Below, one piece after another: positions 1-6,795 of a stretch of DNA of 39,945 nt (the stretch's first letter is position 1; every line of letters starts with the position of its first letter). The notes under the pieces were generated by a model. That model worked only from the letters and a program-made list of their open reading frames with translations. It had not been told where the DNA came from and searched no databases. The DNA is taken from contig DFHU01000040.1 in assembly GCA_002373045.1 (NCBI GenBank), positions 1 to 39,945 on the forward strand, written 5' to 3'. A program made the position numbers and the translations under genes. The stretch comes from Pseudoselenomonas ruminantium. Its GTDB lineage: Bacteria; Bacillota; Negativicutes; Selenomonadales; Selenomonadaceae.

Positions 1-117
1 ATACCACTAATATACACCTTTGTCTATAAAATCAATTACTTAAGTTTCCTCCTGCTTATAATGCTAAAGCCCCCAAACCATCAAGTTCAAGAGCTTTTAT
101 ACTATATAGGATTATGC

Positions 118-123
118 TATAAT
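118..123 (+). promoter_or_regulatory. Extended -10 promoter of the small peptide gene
   Basis: A perfect TATAAT lies at 118-123, preceded by TG at 115-116, which makes an extended -10 element. No good -35 is visible at the usual distance, as expected for extended -10 promoters. Transcription would start near 130 and run through the leader hairpin and the small ORF to the terminator at 314-354. Confidence 0.6.
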
Positions 124-134
124 GGACACGTTGC

Positions 135-174
135 CCAAACCTCCGTTTGGAAGTCCTGTAACGGGAAGGAGGGG
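135..174 (+). promoter_or_regulatory. Leader hairpin that could mask the ribosome binding site
   Basis: CCAAAC (135-140) pairs with GTTTGG (145-150) around the loop CTCC (141-144). The pentamer CCTCC at 140-144 is complementary to GGAGG at 168-172, the Shine-Dalgarno core of the ORF starting at 181. The leader could therefore either form the local hairpin or sequester its own ribosome binding site. This is read directly from base complementarity; function is inferred. Confidence 0.4.
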
Positions 175-180
175 TGCACG

Positions 181-279
181 TTGCACATACGAGCCTTTGT
201 GATTGCCGTTATGGGTAGTGTACTTGCCAATTACATTACCAAATGCCTGGACTGGTTAATCACATTAATCTTCGGGTAA
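181..279 (+). CDS. Tiny hydrophobic membrane peptide (32 aa), possible type I toxin-like
   Basis: A 32-residue peptide read from a TTG start. The start is set by a strong Shine-Dalgarno sequence (GGAAGGAGGGG, 164-174) six bases upstream; reading in this frame from 61 would ignore it. After a short polar start (HIRA) there are two hydrophobic stretches, FVIAVMGSVLANYI and WLITLIFG, split by TKCLD, so a small membrane peptide is likely. It has its own extended -10 promoter, a structured leader and a strong terminator, i.e. a self-contained ~230 nt transcript. This layout is typical of type I toxins and of small membrane peptides often left unannotated. I do not recognise a named family, and no antisense RNA promoter was identified. 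Confidence 0.55.
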   Translation: MHIRAFVIAVMGSVLANYITKCLDWLITLIFG

Positions 280-313
280 TCAGGCTCGGTCTGGCGTAGC
301 CGCAAATACGCAA

Positions 314-360
314 GAACCCCACGATAGTTGTTTAGCCGCTCTATCGTGGGGTTCCTTTTT
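314..360 (+). terminator. Rho-independent terminator of the small peptide gene
   Basis: GAACCCCACGATAG (314-327) pairs perfectly with CTATCGTGGGGTTC (341-354), a 14 bp stem followed by CTTTTTGTT. The T-run lies only on the plus-strand side, so it ends the transcript of the 181-279 ORF rather than the converging gene at 475-861. Confidence 0.85.
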
Positions 361-474
361 GTTGCACATTGAACATACGCCTATAAGTTTCAGTGCTCCT
401 TGCCTGAGCACCTTTCTACAACCAAAGTATAGCACAACTATTCCTTGCCTGCAAGATTTATGTCTCGTCGGCTT

Positions 475-861
475 TTATTTTTGCATAAGCATATTCAGCA
501 TTTGCACAGCCTGTTCACTGGCTGACAGCTGTTCTTCGGCCTTATCCGGCGCAGATTTTTCCACCTGCGTGCTGAGAATCGTGTGGTTTTCTTCCGGGTG
601 CGCGGCATGGGTCTTGGTCTGGGATACGAGCTTATCACCCTCATACACCGTAATCAGCACAGAGCCGTCCGACATGACCTGAATCACCGTAGTGGTATCC
701 TCGCCGCTGCTCTCCCCGGTATCGGTGATTCCACCACCTGTTTCGAGCTGACGCAGCATGGTGCTGAACTGTCCCTTCGCCGCTGTTGTCTTATCCCTGC
801 TCACCGTATCTTTGCCCGGCTCCGTCCAGACTGTCAAGCCTTGCAAGGCCTCCACCGTCAT
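475..861 (-). CDS. Hypothetical protein, 128 aa
   Basis: An unrecognised soluble protein. There is no signal peptide or membrane segment. The N-terminal third is polar with KGQFSTMLRQLE around residue 30. The middle (about 57-80) looks like a small beta-strand module (TTVIQVMSDGSVLITVYEG), and the C-terminal 30 residues are a probable helix (SEQAVQMLNMLMQK). The start is supported by AATTGGAGGTGACGGT immediately upstream of ATG. A weak promoter candidate, TTAACT (929-924), 18 bp, TATAAA (905-900), lies upstream on the same strand. It stands alone, facing the small peptide gene. Coding is supported by the ribosome binding site and composition; no function is assigned. Confidence 0.7.
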   Translation of the reverse strand: MTVEALQGLTVWTEPGKDTVSRDKTTAAKGQFSTMLRQLETGGGITDTGESSGEDTTTVIQVMSDGSVLITVYEGDKLVSQTKTHAAHPEENHTILSTQVEKSAPDKAEEQLSASEQAVQMLNMLMQK

Positions 862-990
862 ACCGTCACCTCCAATTTTATTAGCAAAACCATCTATAGT
901 TTATATCGAAGAAAAGTCACGGAAGTTAAGGGGAAAAATTGCAGTTTATCGGGCAGTTTGTGCTGAAGGTATCCCGTTCATGCGTTGTTC

Positions 991-1183
991 GGGGTGAACG
1001 GGGAGTAATTTTTCTGTTTTCCGCTAAACGACCCCCTCGTAAAGACGAGCTGTCCAGTTACCTGCGCCGGGCAGGCCAACGGCGCTGCTTTCAGCGTATT
1101 TGCTTAGCTACCTTTTACAGGGGCCGGCCTTCACTACGTTCAGGCAGTCGCTCCTAACAGAAAAAGCACTCCCCGTTCGCCCC
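991..1183 (+). repeat. Hairpin-ended repeat unit, copy 1 (193 bp)
   Basis: The ends 991-1016 and 1158-1183 are 26-base inverted repeats with two mismatches and one G-T pair. Internal landmarks are a GC-rich segment at offset 65 (1056-1077) and the segment 1128-1154 at offset 137. The same landmarks at nearly the same offsets recur in copy 2 in the opposite orientation. It contains no credible ORF. Confidence 0.65.
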
Positions 1184-1291
1184 AAGTTACGGATTAGCCC
1201 ATTGCCACGTACTCGTTGCTTCCGTAACAAGAACATCGATGAACTTGTTGCTTATCACTGCGAAAATGCCGTCTTATACGGAAATCGCTTA

Positions 1292-1486
1292 GGGCGGAGG
1301 TGGTGATGCTTTTCGCCGTGGAACGACTGTCCGAATGCAGTGAGGACTGGCCCACAAACGGCACAGACTAAATACTGGGCTGAACATACGCGCCGCCGGT
1401 CTTGCCCGGCGCAGGTAACTAAAAAGCTCATACACTTGCTTGTGGGGCATTCAGTGCAACGGCGAAAAGTATTACCACCTCCGCCC
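1292..1486 (-). repeat. Hairpin-ended repeat unit, copy 2, inverted (195 bp)
   Basis: The ends 1292-1318 and 1460-1486 are 27-base inverted repeats whose only two departures from Watson-Crick pairing are G-T pairs on the plus strand. Read on the minus strand, the internal landmarks fall at offsets 66 (1420-1398) and 140 (1346-1320), matching copy 1. The terminal repeat sequences differ between copies, yet each copy's two ends remain complementary, so the stem has been preserved while its sequence drifted. Confidence 0.65.
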
Positions 1487-1540
1487 AAACTGAGCTGTAA
1501 CAAAAAAAAATTAGCACGTACTGGCAAACTGCAATTTAAC

Positions 1541-1578
1541 GAAAAAGCCCGCTGACAAAAGTGTCAGCGGACTTTTTC
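1541..1578. terminator. Bidirectional terminator after aspS and the 0.9-1.5 kb repeat region
   Basis: GAAAAAGCCCGCTGACA (1541-1557) pairs with TGTCAGCGGACTTTTTC (1562-1578) with one mismatch and loop AAAG. A/T tracts flank both sides, so it can act in both directions: it would end the fur-hemZ-hisS-aspS operon on the minus strand and any plus-strand transcript of the repeat region. Confidence 0.8.
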
Positions 1579-1621
1579 ACTGTTAGGGAGCTATCCCCCA
1601 AAACAGGACTCTATGAATCAG

Positions 1622-3433
1622 TTAAGCATTTTCTTCCTGCTTAGCTTCTTTTTTCTTCACTGCCGTACGGATGGACAGCTCACGGAGCTGTTTGTCGTCA
1701 ACTTTGGACGGAGCGTTGGACATCACGTCACGGGCACTCTGCGTCTTCGGGAAGGCGATTACGTCACGGATGGAAGCACGCTTAGCCATGATCATAACCA
1801 GACGGTCAAGGCCGAAAGCGAGGCCGCCATGAGGAGGCGTACCATACTGGAAGGCATCCATCATGAAGCCGAACTTAGCATGTGCTTCTTCCTGCGTGAG
1901 GCCCAGGGATTCGAATACCTTTTCCTGCAGGTCTGCGTTGTAGATACGCAGTGAGCCGCCGCCGATTTCGACACCGTTCAGAACCATGTCGTAGGCATTG
2001 GCCTTTACGCGGCCCGGGTCAGTGGCGAGGAATTCGATATCTTCGTCACGCGGAGCCGTGAACGGATGATGCATGGCTTTCCAACGTTTTTCTTCATCGC
2101 TCCATTCGTACATCGGGAAGTCAACAACCCAGAGGAAACGGAGTTTATCCGGGTCAATGAGGTTGCGTTCCTTGCCCATTTCGAGACGGAGCTGGCCGAG
2201 AGCCGTGTCAACAACGAGGCGCTTGTCAGCCACAACGAGCAGCAGGTCGCCGGTCTTGGCGCCGGTAGCTTCCGCAATCTTGGCGAAGGTTTCATCGCTG
2301 TAGAACTTCTTGAAGGGGCTCTTAACGCCTTCTTCGCTGTACTGAATCCAAGCAAGACCCTTTGCACCGTAAATCTGTACGAACTTAACGAGTTCATCCA
2401 GACGACGGCGAGGAATGTCAGCATAGCCGTCCACCTTGATGCACTTAACCATGCCGCCGTTTTCGATAACGGCATTGAACACCTTGAAGTCCGAACCCTT
2501 AACGTATTCGGAGATGTCCATGAGCGGCATATCAAAGCGCAGATCCGGTTTATCGGAACCGTACTTATCCATAGCCGTATCCCAATCCATGCGTTCAAAC
2601 GGCGTTTCCACCTTGGCACCGATAGCCTTTTCAAAGAGTTCCTTAACCATTTCTTCCATAATGGTCAGGATTTCTTCCTGGCTCTTGAAGGACATTTCGA
2701 TATCGAGCTGGGTGAATTCCGGCTGACGGTCAGCACGCAGGTCTTCATCGCGGAAGCAGCGCACAATCTGGAAGTATTTTTCAAAGCCGGCAACCTGCAG
2801 AATCTGCTTGAAAATCTGCGGGGACTGCGGCAGAGCGTAGAACTCGCCCGGATTTACACGGCTCGGCACGAGGAAGTCGCGTGCGCCTTCCGGCGTGCTC
2901 TTGCAGAGCATCGGGGTTTCGATTTCAAGGAAACCATTGCGGTCAAAGTAATCGCGCATAATCTTCGTCACGCGGTGACGCAGAATGATGTTCTTCTGCA
3001 TTTCCGGGCGGCGCAGGTCGAGATAGCGATACTTCAGGCGCAGCATTTCGTCTACGTCAATACCATCCTGAATGTAGAACGGCGGCGTCTTAGCCTTGTT
3101 CAGAATGCGCAACTCGGTGCAAACCACTTCGATTTCACCGGTTTCGATGTTGCTGTTCACCGTTTCTTCGCTGCGGGCGCGTACCGTACCGCGAACAGCG
3201 ATACAGAACTCGTTACGCAGGGATTCTGCCTTGTGGAACGTGCCACCTTCCATGCTGGCTTCATCAAAGACAACCTGCACAAAACCGGAACGGTCACGCA
3301 TATCCACGAATATGAGTCCACCATGGTCACGACGGCGGGCAACCCAGCCGCACAGCACGACATCCGTGCCTACATTTTCCTTGCGAAGCTCGCCACAATG
3401 ATGGTCGCGCTTCATGCCTTGCAATGTTTCCAT
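1622..3433 (-). CDS. aspS: Aspartyl-tRNA synthetase
   Basis: Charges tRNA-Asp with aspartate in the cytoplasm. The 603 aa length is normal for the bacterial class II enzyme. In order: N-terminal OB-fold anticodon-binding domain (about 1-110, CGWVARRRDHGGLIFVDMRD), the QSPQ loop (203-206), motif 2 with FRDEDLRADRQPEFTQ (227-242), the bacterial GAD insertion (about 290-410) and motif 3 (GLAFGLDRLVMIM near 535). All key active-site blocks are present. The ATG overlaps the hisS stop by one base (TAATG), so the two are translationally coupled. It is the last gene of fur-hemZ-hisS-aspS and is followed by the terminator at 1541-1578. Whether it also charges tRNA-Asn cannot be told from the sequence alone. 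Confidence 0.98.
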   Translation of the reverse strand: METLQGMKRDHHCGELRKENVGTDVVLCGWVARRRDHGGLIFVDMRDRSGFVQVVFDEASMEGGTFHKAESLRNEFCIAVRGTVRARSEETVNSNIETGEIEVVCTELRILNKAKTPPFYIQDGIDVDEMLRLKYRYLDLRRPEMQKNIILRHRVTKIMRDYFDRNGFLEIETPMLCKSTPEGARDFLVPSRVNPGEFYALPQSPQIFKQILQVAGFEKYFQIVRCFRDEDLRADRQPEFTQLDIEMSFKSQEEILTIMEEMVKELFEKAIGAKVETPFERMDWDTAMDKYGSDKPDLRFDMPLMDISEYVKGSDFKVFNAVIENGGMVKCIKVDGYADIPRRRLDELVKFVQIYGAKGLAWIQYSEEGVKSPFKKFYSDETFAKIAEATGAKTGDLLLVVADKRLVVDTALGQLRLEMGKERNLIDPDKLRFLWVVDFPMYEWSDEEKRWKAMHHPFTAPRDEDIEFLATDPGRVKANAYDMVLNGVEIGGGSLRIYNADLQEKVFESLGLTQEEAHAKFGFMMDAFQYGTPPHGGLAFGLDRLVMIMAKRASIRDVIAFPKTQSARDVMSNAPSKVDDKQLRELSIRTAVKKKEAKQEENA

Positions 3434-4698
3434 TAACCTTTCACCTCAGCACATAGCTTTTCAATTATATTATCAAAAGAAACTTTCTCCTGCTCGCTCT
3501 TTGCCATATCCTTGAGCTGTACGCAAGCTTCCTTGACTTCATCTTCACCGATGATTAAGGCAAAACGGGCATTGGCCTTGTTTGCCTGCTTCATCTGGGC
3601 CTTCATACTCCGGCCCGCATAGTCCATACCGGCTTTAAGCCCCGCCTGACGCAGTTTCGTCAGGAGCTTAAAGGCTGCGCCCTGCGCTTCTTCGCCCAGA
3701 GCAACCACAAACGCATCGGTCTGCGTGTCCATTTCCGGCAGGAGATTCTGTTTCTCCAGTGCCAACAGCACACGCTCCAAGCCTGTGGCAAAGCCCACAG
3801 CCGGAGTCGGGTTGCCGCCAATTTCCTCAATGAGTCCATCGTAGCGGCCGCCGCCTGCAACGGCACTCTGCGCACCGAGGGGCGGATATTTAATCTCGAA
3901 CGCCGTCTTGGTGTAGTAATCCAAACCGCGCACGAGACGGGCATCGAGTTCAAATTCCACGCCAGCTTCCGTCAGGAAATGCTGTACCTTGTGGAAGTGG
4001 TCCTGACATTCTTCGCAGAGGCAGTCCGTAATCTTCGGTGCATCAGCCATATAAGGCTTGTCGGCATCGGCCTTGCAGTCGAGGATACGCAACGGGCTGC
4101 GCTCAAAGCGGTCTTTGCAGTCATCGCACAAATCTTCGAGCTTGTCGCGGAAGAAATCCTGCAGAACCTTGCGGTACACCGGACGGCATTTCGGACAGCC
4201 CACGGAATTCAAGGACAGCTTGAGGTCTTTGAGTCCCAGACCGCCTAATAAATCCATAGCCAGCATGATGATTTCGGCATCCACTGCCGGATTGGATTCG
4301 CCCAGAGCCTCGACACCGAACTGATGGAATTCGCGCATGCGGCCTGCCTGCGGTCTGTCATAGCGGAACATGGAGCCGATGTAAAAGAGTTTTACCAGAC
4401 TGCTTTCACCGTAGAGCTTATTCTGCAGATAGGCACGAACCGCCGAAGCCGTGTTTTCCGGACGCAGGGTAATGCTGCGGTCACCACGGTCGGTGAAGGT
4501 ATACATTTCCTTGTCCACCACATCCGTACCTTCGCCGATACCGCGATGGAACAGTTCCGTATGCTCGAACATCGGCGTACGGATTTCTTTGTAGCCGTAA
4601 CGGGCGCACAGGTCACGGATTTTTTCTTCCACATAGGTCCATTGTCCGACGGTATCGGGCAATATATCCTTTGTCCCTCTTGGGGCATTGGTTAACAT
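3433..4698 (-). CDS. hisS: Histidyl-tRNA synthetase
   Basis: Charges tRNA-His in the cytoplasm; 421 aa, the usual length of the bacterial class II homodimer. Visible blocks: N-terminal APRGTKDILPD, motif 2 (FRYDRPQAGRMREFHQFGVE, near 110-130), the histidine-binding motifs LDYYTKTAFEI (HisA) and AVAGGGRYDGLI (HisB), motif 3 (PAVGFATGLERVLLAL) and a C-terminal anticodon-binding domain over roughly the last 95 residues. A start at MLTNAPRGTKD fits the family N-terminus, and an AGGGGGAG-type ribosome binding site lies just upstream. It begins 18 bases after hemZ and overlaps aspS by one base, the common hisS-aspS pairing in Firmicutes. Confidence 0.98.
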   Translation of the reverse strand: MLTNAPRGTKDILPDTVGQWTYVEEKIRDLCARYGYKEIRTPMFEHTELFHRGIGEGTDVVDKEMYTFTDRGDRSITLRPENTASAVRAYLQNKLYGESSLVKLFYIGSMFRYDRPQAGRMREFHQFGVEALGESNPAVDAEIIMLAMDLLGGLGLKDLKLSLNSVGCPKCRPVYRKVLQDFFRDKLEDLCDDCKDRFERSPLRILDCKADADKPYMADAPKITDCLCEECQDHFHKVQHFLTEAGVEFELDARLVRGLDYYTKTAFEIKYPPLGAQSAVAGGGRYDGLIEEIGGNPTPAVGFATGLERVLLALEKQNLLPEMDTQTDAFVVALGEEAQGAAFKLLTKLRQAGLKAGMDYAGRSMKAQMKQANKANARFALIIGEDEVKEACVQLKDMAKSEQEKVSFDNIIEKLCAEVKG

Positions 4699-4716
4699 TC
4701 GTCTTACTCCCCCTAA

Positions 4717-6234
4717 TTAATTTGCGCAGGCTTCATCCAAAAGAGCCCGCCGTTTTTCGATATAACTATCAATATCGCGCAAGTAGGTCACTAAATCCTT
4801 GGCGTTGAACGAGGACTTCATGCGCTTGTTCTTAAAGTCAACCACTTTACTCGTGGCGGCACCGCCAATGCCGATAATGGTTTGATGTTCTTCCATAATC
4901 TGGATGTTATACATCCCCTCGGCACCTTTGCGGGCACAGCCGATATTTTCCAAATCGCCGGCCATATAGCCCTGACGATAGAGATAATACGGCACATAGC
5001 CGAAACGCTCCATATAGCCCATGGCTGTTTCGGCCATTTTGCGGGTTTCCTCTGCTCCGGGCAAGTCCACATGGCGTTCTTCCATAATGAGCTTGAGGCG
5101 GGAGCCGCGTTTTAACGCCAAAGCGTGCAGGGTAATATCATCCGGATTCAGCGCCGTGACCTTGGCCAGTGTATCGTCCACATCTGCCGCCGTTTCGCCG
5201 GGCAGACCCAAAATCAAATCCATATTGATATGAGGTATACCTGCCGCCCGCAGGGCATGGAACATCTCCACCACGGCCTCCGGCGTATGCTGACGGCCAA
5301 TGACCTTGAGCGTCCGCTGCTGCATGGTCTGCGGATTGACGCTGACGCGCGTGACCTTGTAATCGCGCATAGCCGCAATCTTTTCCGGCGTGATGCTGTC
5401 GGGACGCCCTGCTTCTACCGTAAACTCGGCTAAGTTATCGTGGTAGAACGCATCGCAGACCCAGCCCAGCATGGTACGGAATTCCGCGTCCGGCAAGGCT
5501 GTCGGCGTACCGCCCCCCACATAGATATTCTGTACCTTTAAGCCATGCGCCGCCACCGCTGCGCGTGCGCCTTCGATATCCTTTTTAAGCACCGCCATAA
5601 ACTCGGCCAGCTTCTTCGGCCCCGGCAGAACATTAGCCGGGAAGGAACAGTACAGGCAGCGGGTCAGGCAGAAGGGAATCCCCACATAGATGCTGATGGT
5701 CTTTTCATCCGAAGTCCTGAGGAAAGGCAACTGACGGAACGCCATCGGCGTGATAATCCGTGTCTTTTCCTCGCTGCAGGCAAAATCGGTCAGCAAACGC
5801 TGGACAATGGACTCCTCATCCATGCCGTATGTAATCCAGCGATGAACAATCTTGGTCGGTCTTACGCCGTGCAATATACCCCACGGCGCAGGCGCATAGC
5901 CCAGTTCCTCACAGAAAATGCGATAGAGATTGAGCTTAATCGTGCGGTTTACCGCCGCCCGCTCCAGCTCGTCCTCCTTGCCCTGCGCCTTGCGTGTGTA
6001 ACTTTTCAGCGTACCATCTTCGCCAAAGAGCATCAATGTGGTTTCCATGCAGACCTTTGCGCCCTCACGGGCACCTGCGGGAACGTCCTGACGGCGGTTG
6101 ACCACCGATGCTTGCGCAAAGTCCGCCTCACCTTCCCGGCCAACGATTTCCACCTTAAAAAGCGTCAGCACTTCGCGGGTGATTTTGGAGATGATTTCTT
6201 TTTTTGAATTCAGGGTAAATGTTCTTACCTTCAA
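4717..6234 (-). CDS. hemZ: Radical SAM coproporphyrinogen III oxidase/dehydrogenase HemZ
   Basis: An oxygen-independent coproporphyrinogen oxidase-like enzyme of late heme synthesis; 505 aa, close to Bacillus HemZ. The [4Fe-4S]-binding CxxxCxxC motif is CLTRCLYC (about residues 190-197), followed by the glycine-rich GGGTPT motif, the SAM-site stretch FTVEAGRPDSIT and the HemN-like NMDLILGLPGE. The N-terminal 170 residues are the HemZ-specific extension. The start is TTG, and its TTGA overlaps the stop of fur by four bases; no ATG occurs near the expected N-terminus. The overlap puts it under the same transcript as the Fur-family regulator, which makes sense for an iron-dependent pathway. HemZ/HemW-type proteins are easily confused, and some act as heme chaperones, so the reaction is family-based inference. 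Confidence 0.9.
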   Translation of the reverse strand: MKVRTFTLNSKKEIISKITREVLTLFKVEIVGREGEADFAQASVVNRRQDVPAGAREGAKVCMETTLMLFGEDGTLKSYTRKAQGKEDELERAAVNRTIKLNLYRIFCEELGYAPAPWGILHGVRPTKIVHRWITYGMDEESIVQRLLTDFACSEEKTRIITPMAFRQLPFLRTSDEKTISIYVGIPFCLTRCLYCSFPANVLPGPKKLAEFMAVLKKDIEGARAAVAAHGLKVQNIYVGGGTPTALPDAEFRTMLGWVCDAFYHDNLAEFTVEAGRPDSITPEKIAAMRDYKVTRVSVNPQTMQQRTLKVIGRQHTPEAVVEMFHALRAAGIPHINMDLILGLPGETAADVDDTLAKVTALNPDDITLHALALKRGSRLKLIMEERHVDLPGAEETRKMAETAMGYMERFGYVPYYLYRQGYMAGDLENIGCARKGAEGMYNIQIMEEHQTIIGIGGAATSKVVDFKNKRMKSSFNAKDLVTYLRDIDSYIEKRRALLDEACAN

Positions 6235-6683
6235 TTTTTACTCTGGCACTCCTTGCATGTACCGTAGAATTTCACCTGATGATTGAGCACATGAAAGCCC
6301 ATCTTCTGCTGAATGTCTGCTTCCAAATCATCGAGCAAATCATCTTCAAACTCCGTCACCGCGCCGCAGGTGGTACAAATCAGATGATGATGATGATGCT
6401 CGGAAGGGTCAGTCGTATTGACCTCGTAACGGCTGCAGCCATCACCAAATTCCATCTTTTGTAAAAGTTCCAATTCCGACAGCAGTTCCAAGCTGCGGTA
6501 AACAGTAGCCAGACCAATTTCCGACTTGCCCTGCCGCAAAATGCCATGCACATCCTCAGCAGAAAGATGCTCGCCGGGATGGTCGAGGAAGACCTGCAGC
6601 ACCGTCTGGCGCTGGGGAGTCATCTTGTGCTGCCGTGCCTGCAAGCGCTGCCGCAAATCGTCCATTGTAAATGTCTGTGCCAT
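6231..6683 (-). CDS. fur: Fur-family metal-dependent transcriptional regulator
   Basis: A 150 aa Fur/PerR-type repressor. The N-terminal winged helix (about 10-85) has the typical MTPQRQTVLQVFLDHPGEHLS and GLATVYRSLELL segments. The metal-sensing part contains HHHHHLICTTCG, a second cysteine pair (GTCKEC) for structural zinc, and an acidic stretch EFEDDLLDDLEAD. The open frame extends 18 codons further upstream, but GAAAGG-ATTGGTTTT-ATG supports the start at 6683. The histidine-rich HHHHHLIC block favours Fur over PerR, though zinc or peroxide sensing cannot be excluded. It is first in the operon with hemZ, hisS and aspS and has its own strong promoter. I found no convincing Fur box. Confidence 0.9.
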   Translation of the reverse strand: MAQTFTMDDLRQRLQARQHKMTPQRQTVLQVFLDHPGEHLSAEDVHGILRQGKSEIGLATVYRSLELLSELELLQKMEFGDGCSRYEVNTTDPSEHHHHHLICTTCGAVTEFEDDLLDDLEADIQQKMGFHVLNHQVKFYGTCKECQSKN

Positions 6684-6765
6684 AAAACCAATCCTTTCTA
6701 TAGCCGAATAGTACGTTTTCTCCGTCTTATAACACACATCTTAACTAGATTAATCAAATAAACCC

Positions 6766-6794
6766 ATTATAGCAGATAATTACCTATATGACAA
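6766..6794 (-). promoter_or_regulatory. Sigma-A type promoter of fur-hemZ-hisS-aspS
   Basis: On the minus strand TTGTCA (6794-6789) is separated by exactly 17 bases from TATAAT (6771-6766), with TGC directly before the -10 (extended -10). It begins two bases past the relA/spoT stop codon, so the fur operon is independent of recJ-rel even though no terminator separates them. Confidence 0.8.
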
Positions 6795-6795
6795 A

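Larger units (their letters stand above)
931..1535. repeat. Compound inverted-repeat region, possible large structured RNA
   Basis: The only long gene-free stretch (862-1621) is packed with paired segments. 938-947 pairs with 1526-1535 (attgcagttt/aaactgcaat) and brackets the region. 1056-1077 pairs with 1398-1420 and 1128-1154 pairs with 1320-1346. Inside lie two hairpin-ended units, described separately. Further local hairpins are visible, for example GTTACGGA 1186-1193 with TCCGTAAC 1221-1228, and CTCGT/ACGAG around 1036-1049. Short ORFs here lack ribosome binding sites and cross the repeats, so I treat them as spurious. It may be a structured RNA of about 0.6 kb ending at the 1541-1578 terminator, or simply two inverted copies of a non-coding mobile or REP-like element. 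Confidence 0.7.

Noticed and set aside
1255..1555. Overlapping short ORFs on both strands inside the repeat region
   Set aside because: They run through the inverted repeats, lack ribosome binding sites and have skewed composition; the region is better explained as non-coding.
931..1578. RNase P RNA, tmRNA or SRP RNA as identity of the structured region
   Set aside because: I saw none of the conserved sequence blocks of these RNAs and no CCA-type end.
2066..3436. 456-codon open frame on the plus strand opposite aspS
   Set aside because: It lies wholly antisense to a clear aspS, has no ribosome binding site and translates to low-conservation, His/Phe-rich sequence typical of a shadow frame.
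4699..6230. T-box leader for hisS-aspS
   Set aside because: There are only 18 bases between hemZ and hisS, and no T-box sequence (TGGNACC-type) is visible.
6750..6795. Fur box in the fur promoter
   Set aside because: AT-rich sequence gives partial matches such as GATAATTA, but no convincing 19-base dyad was found.
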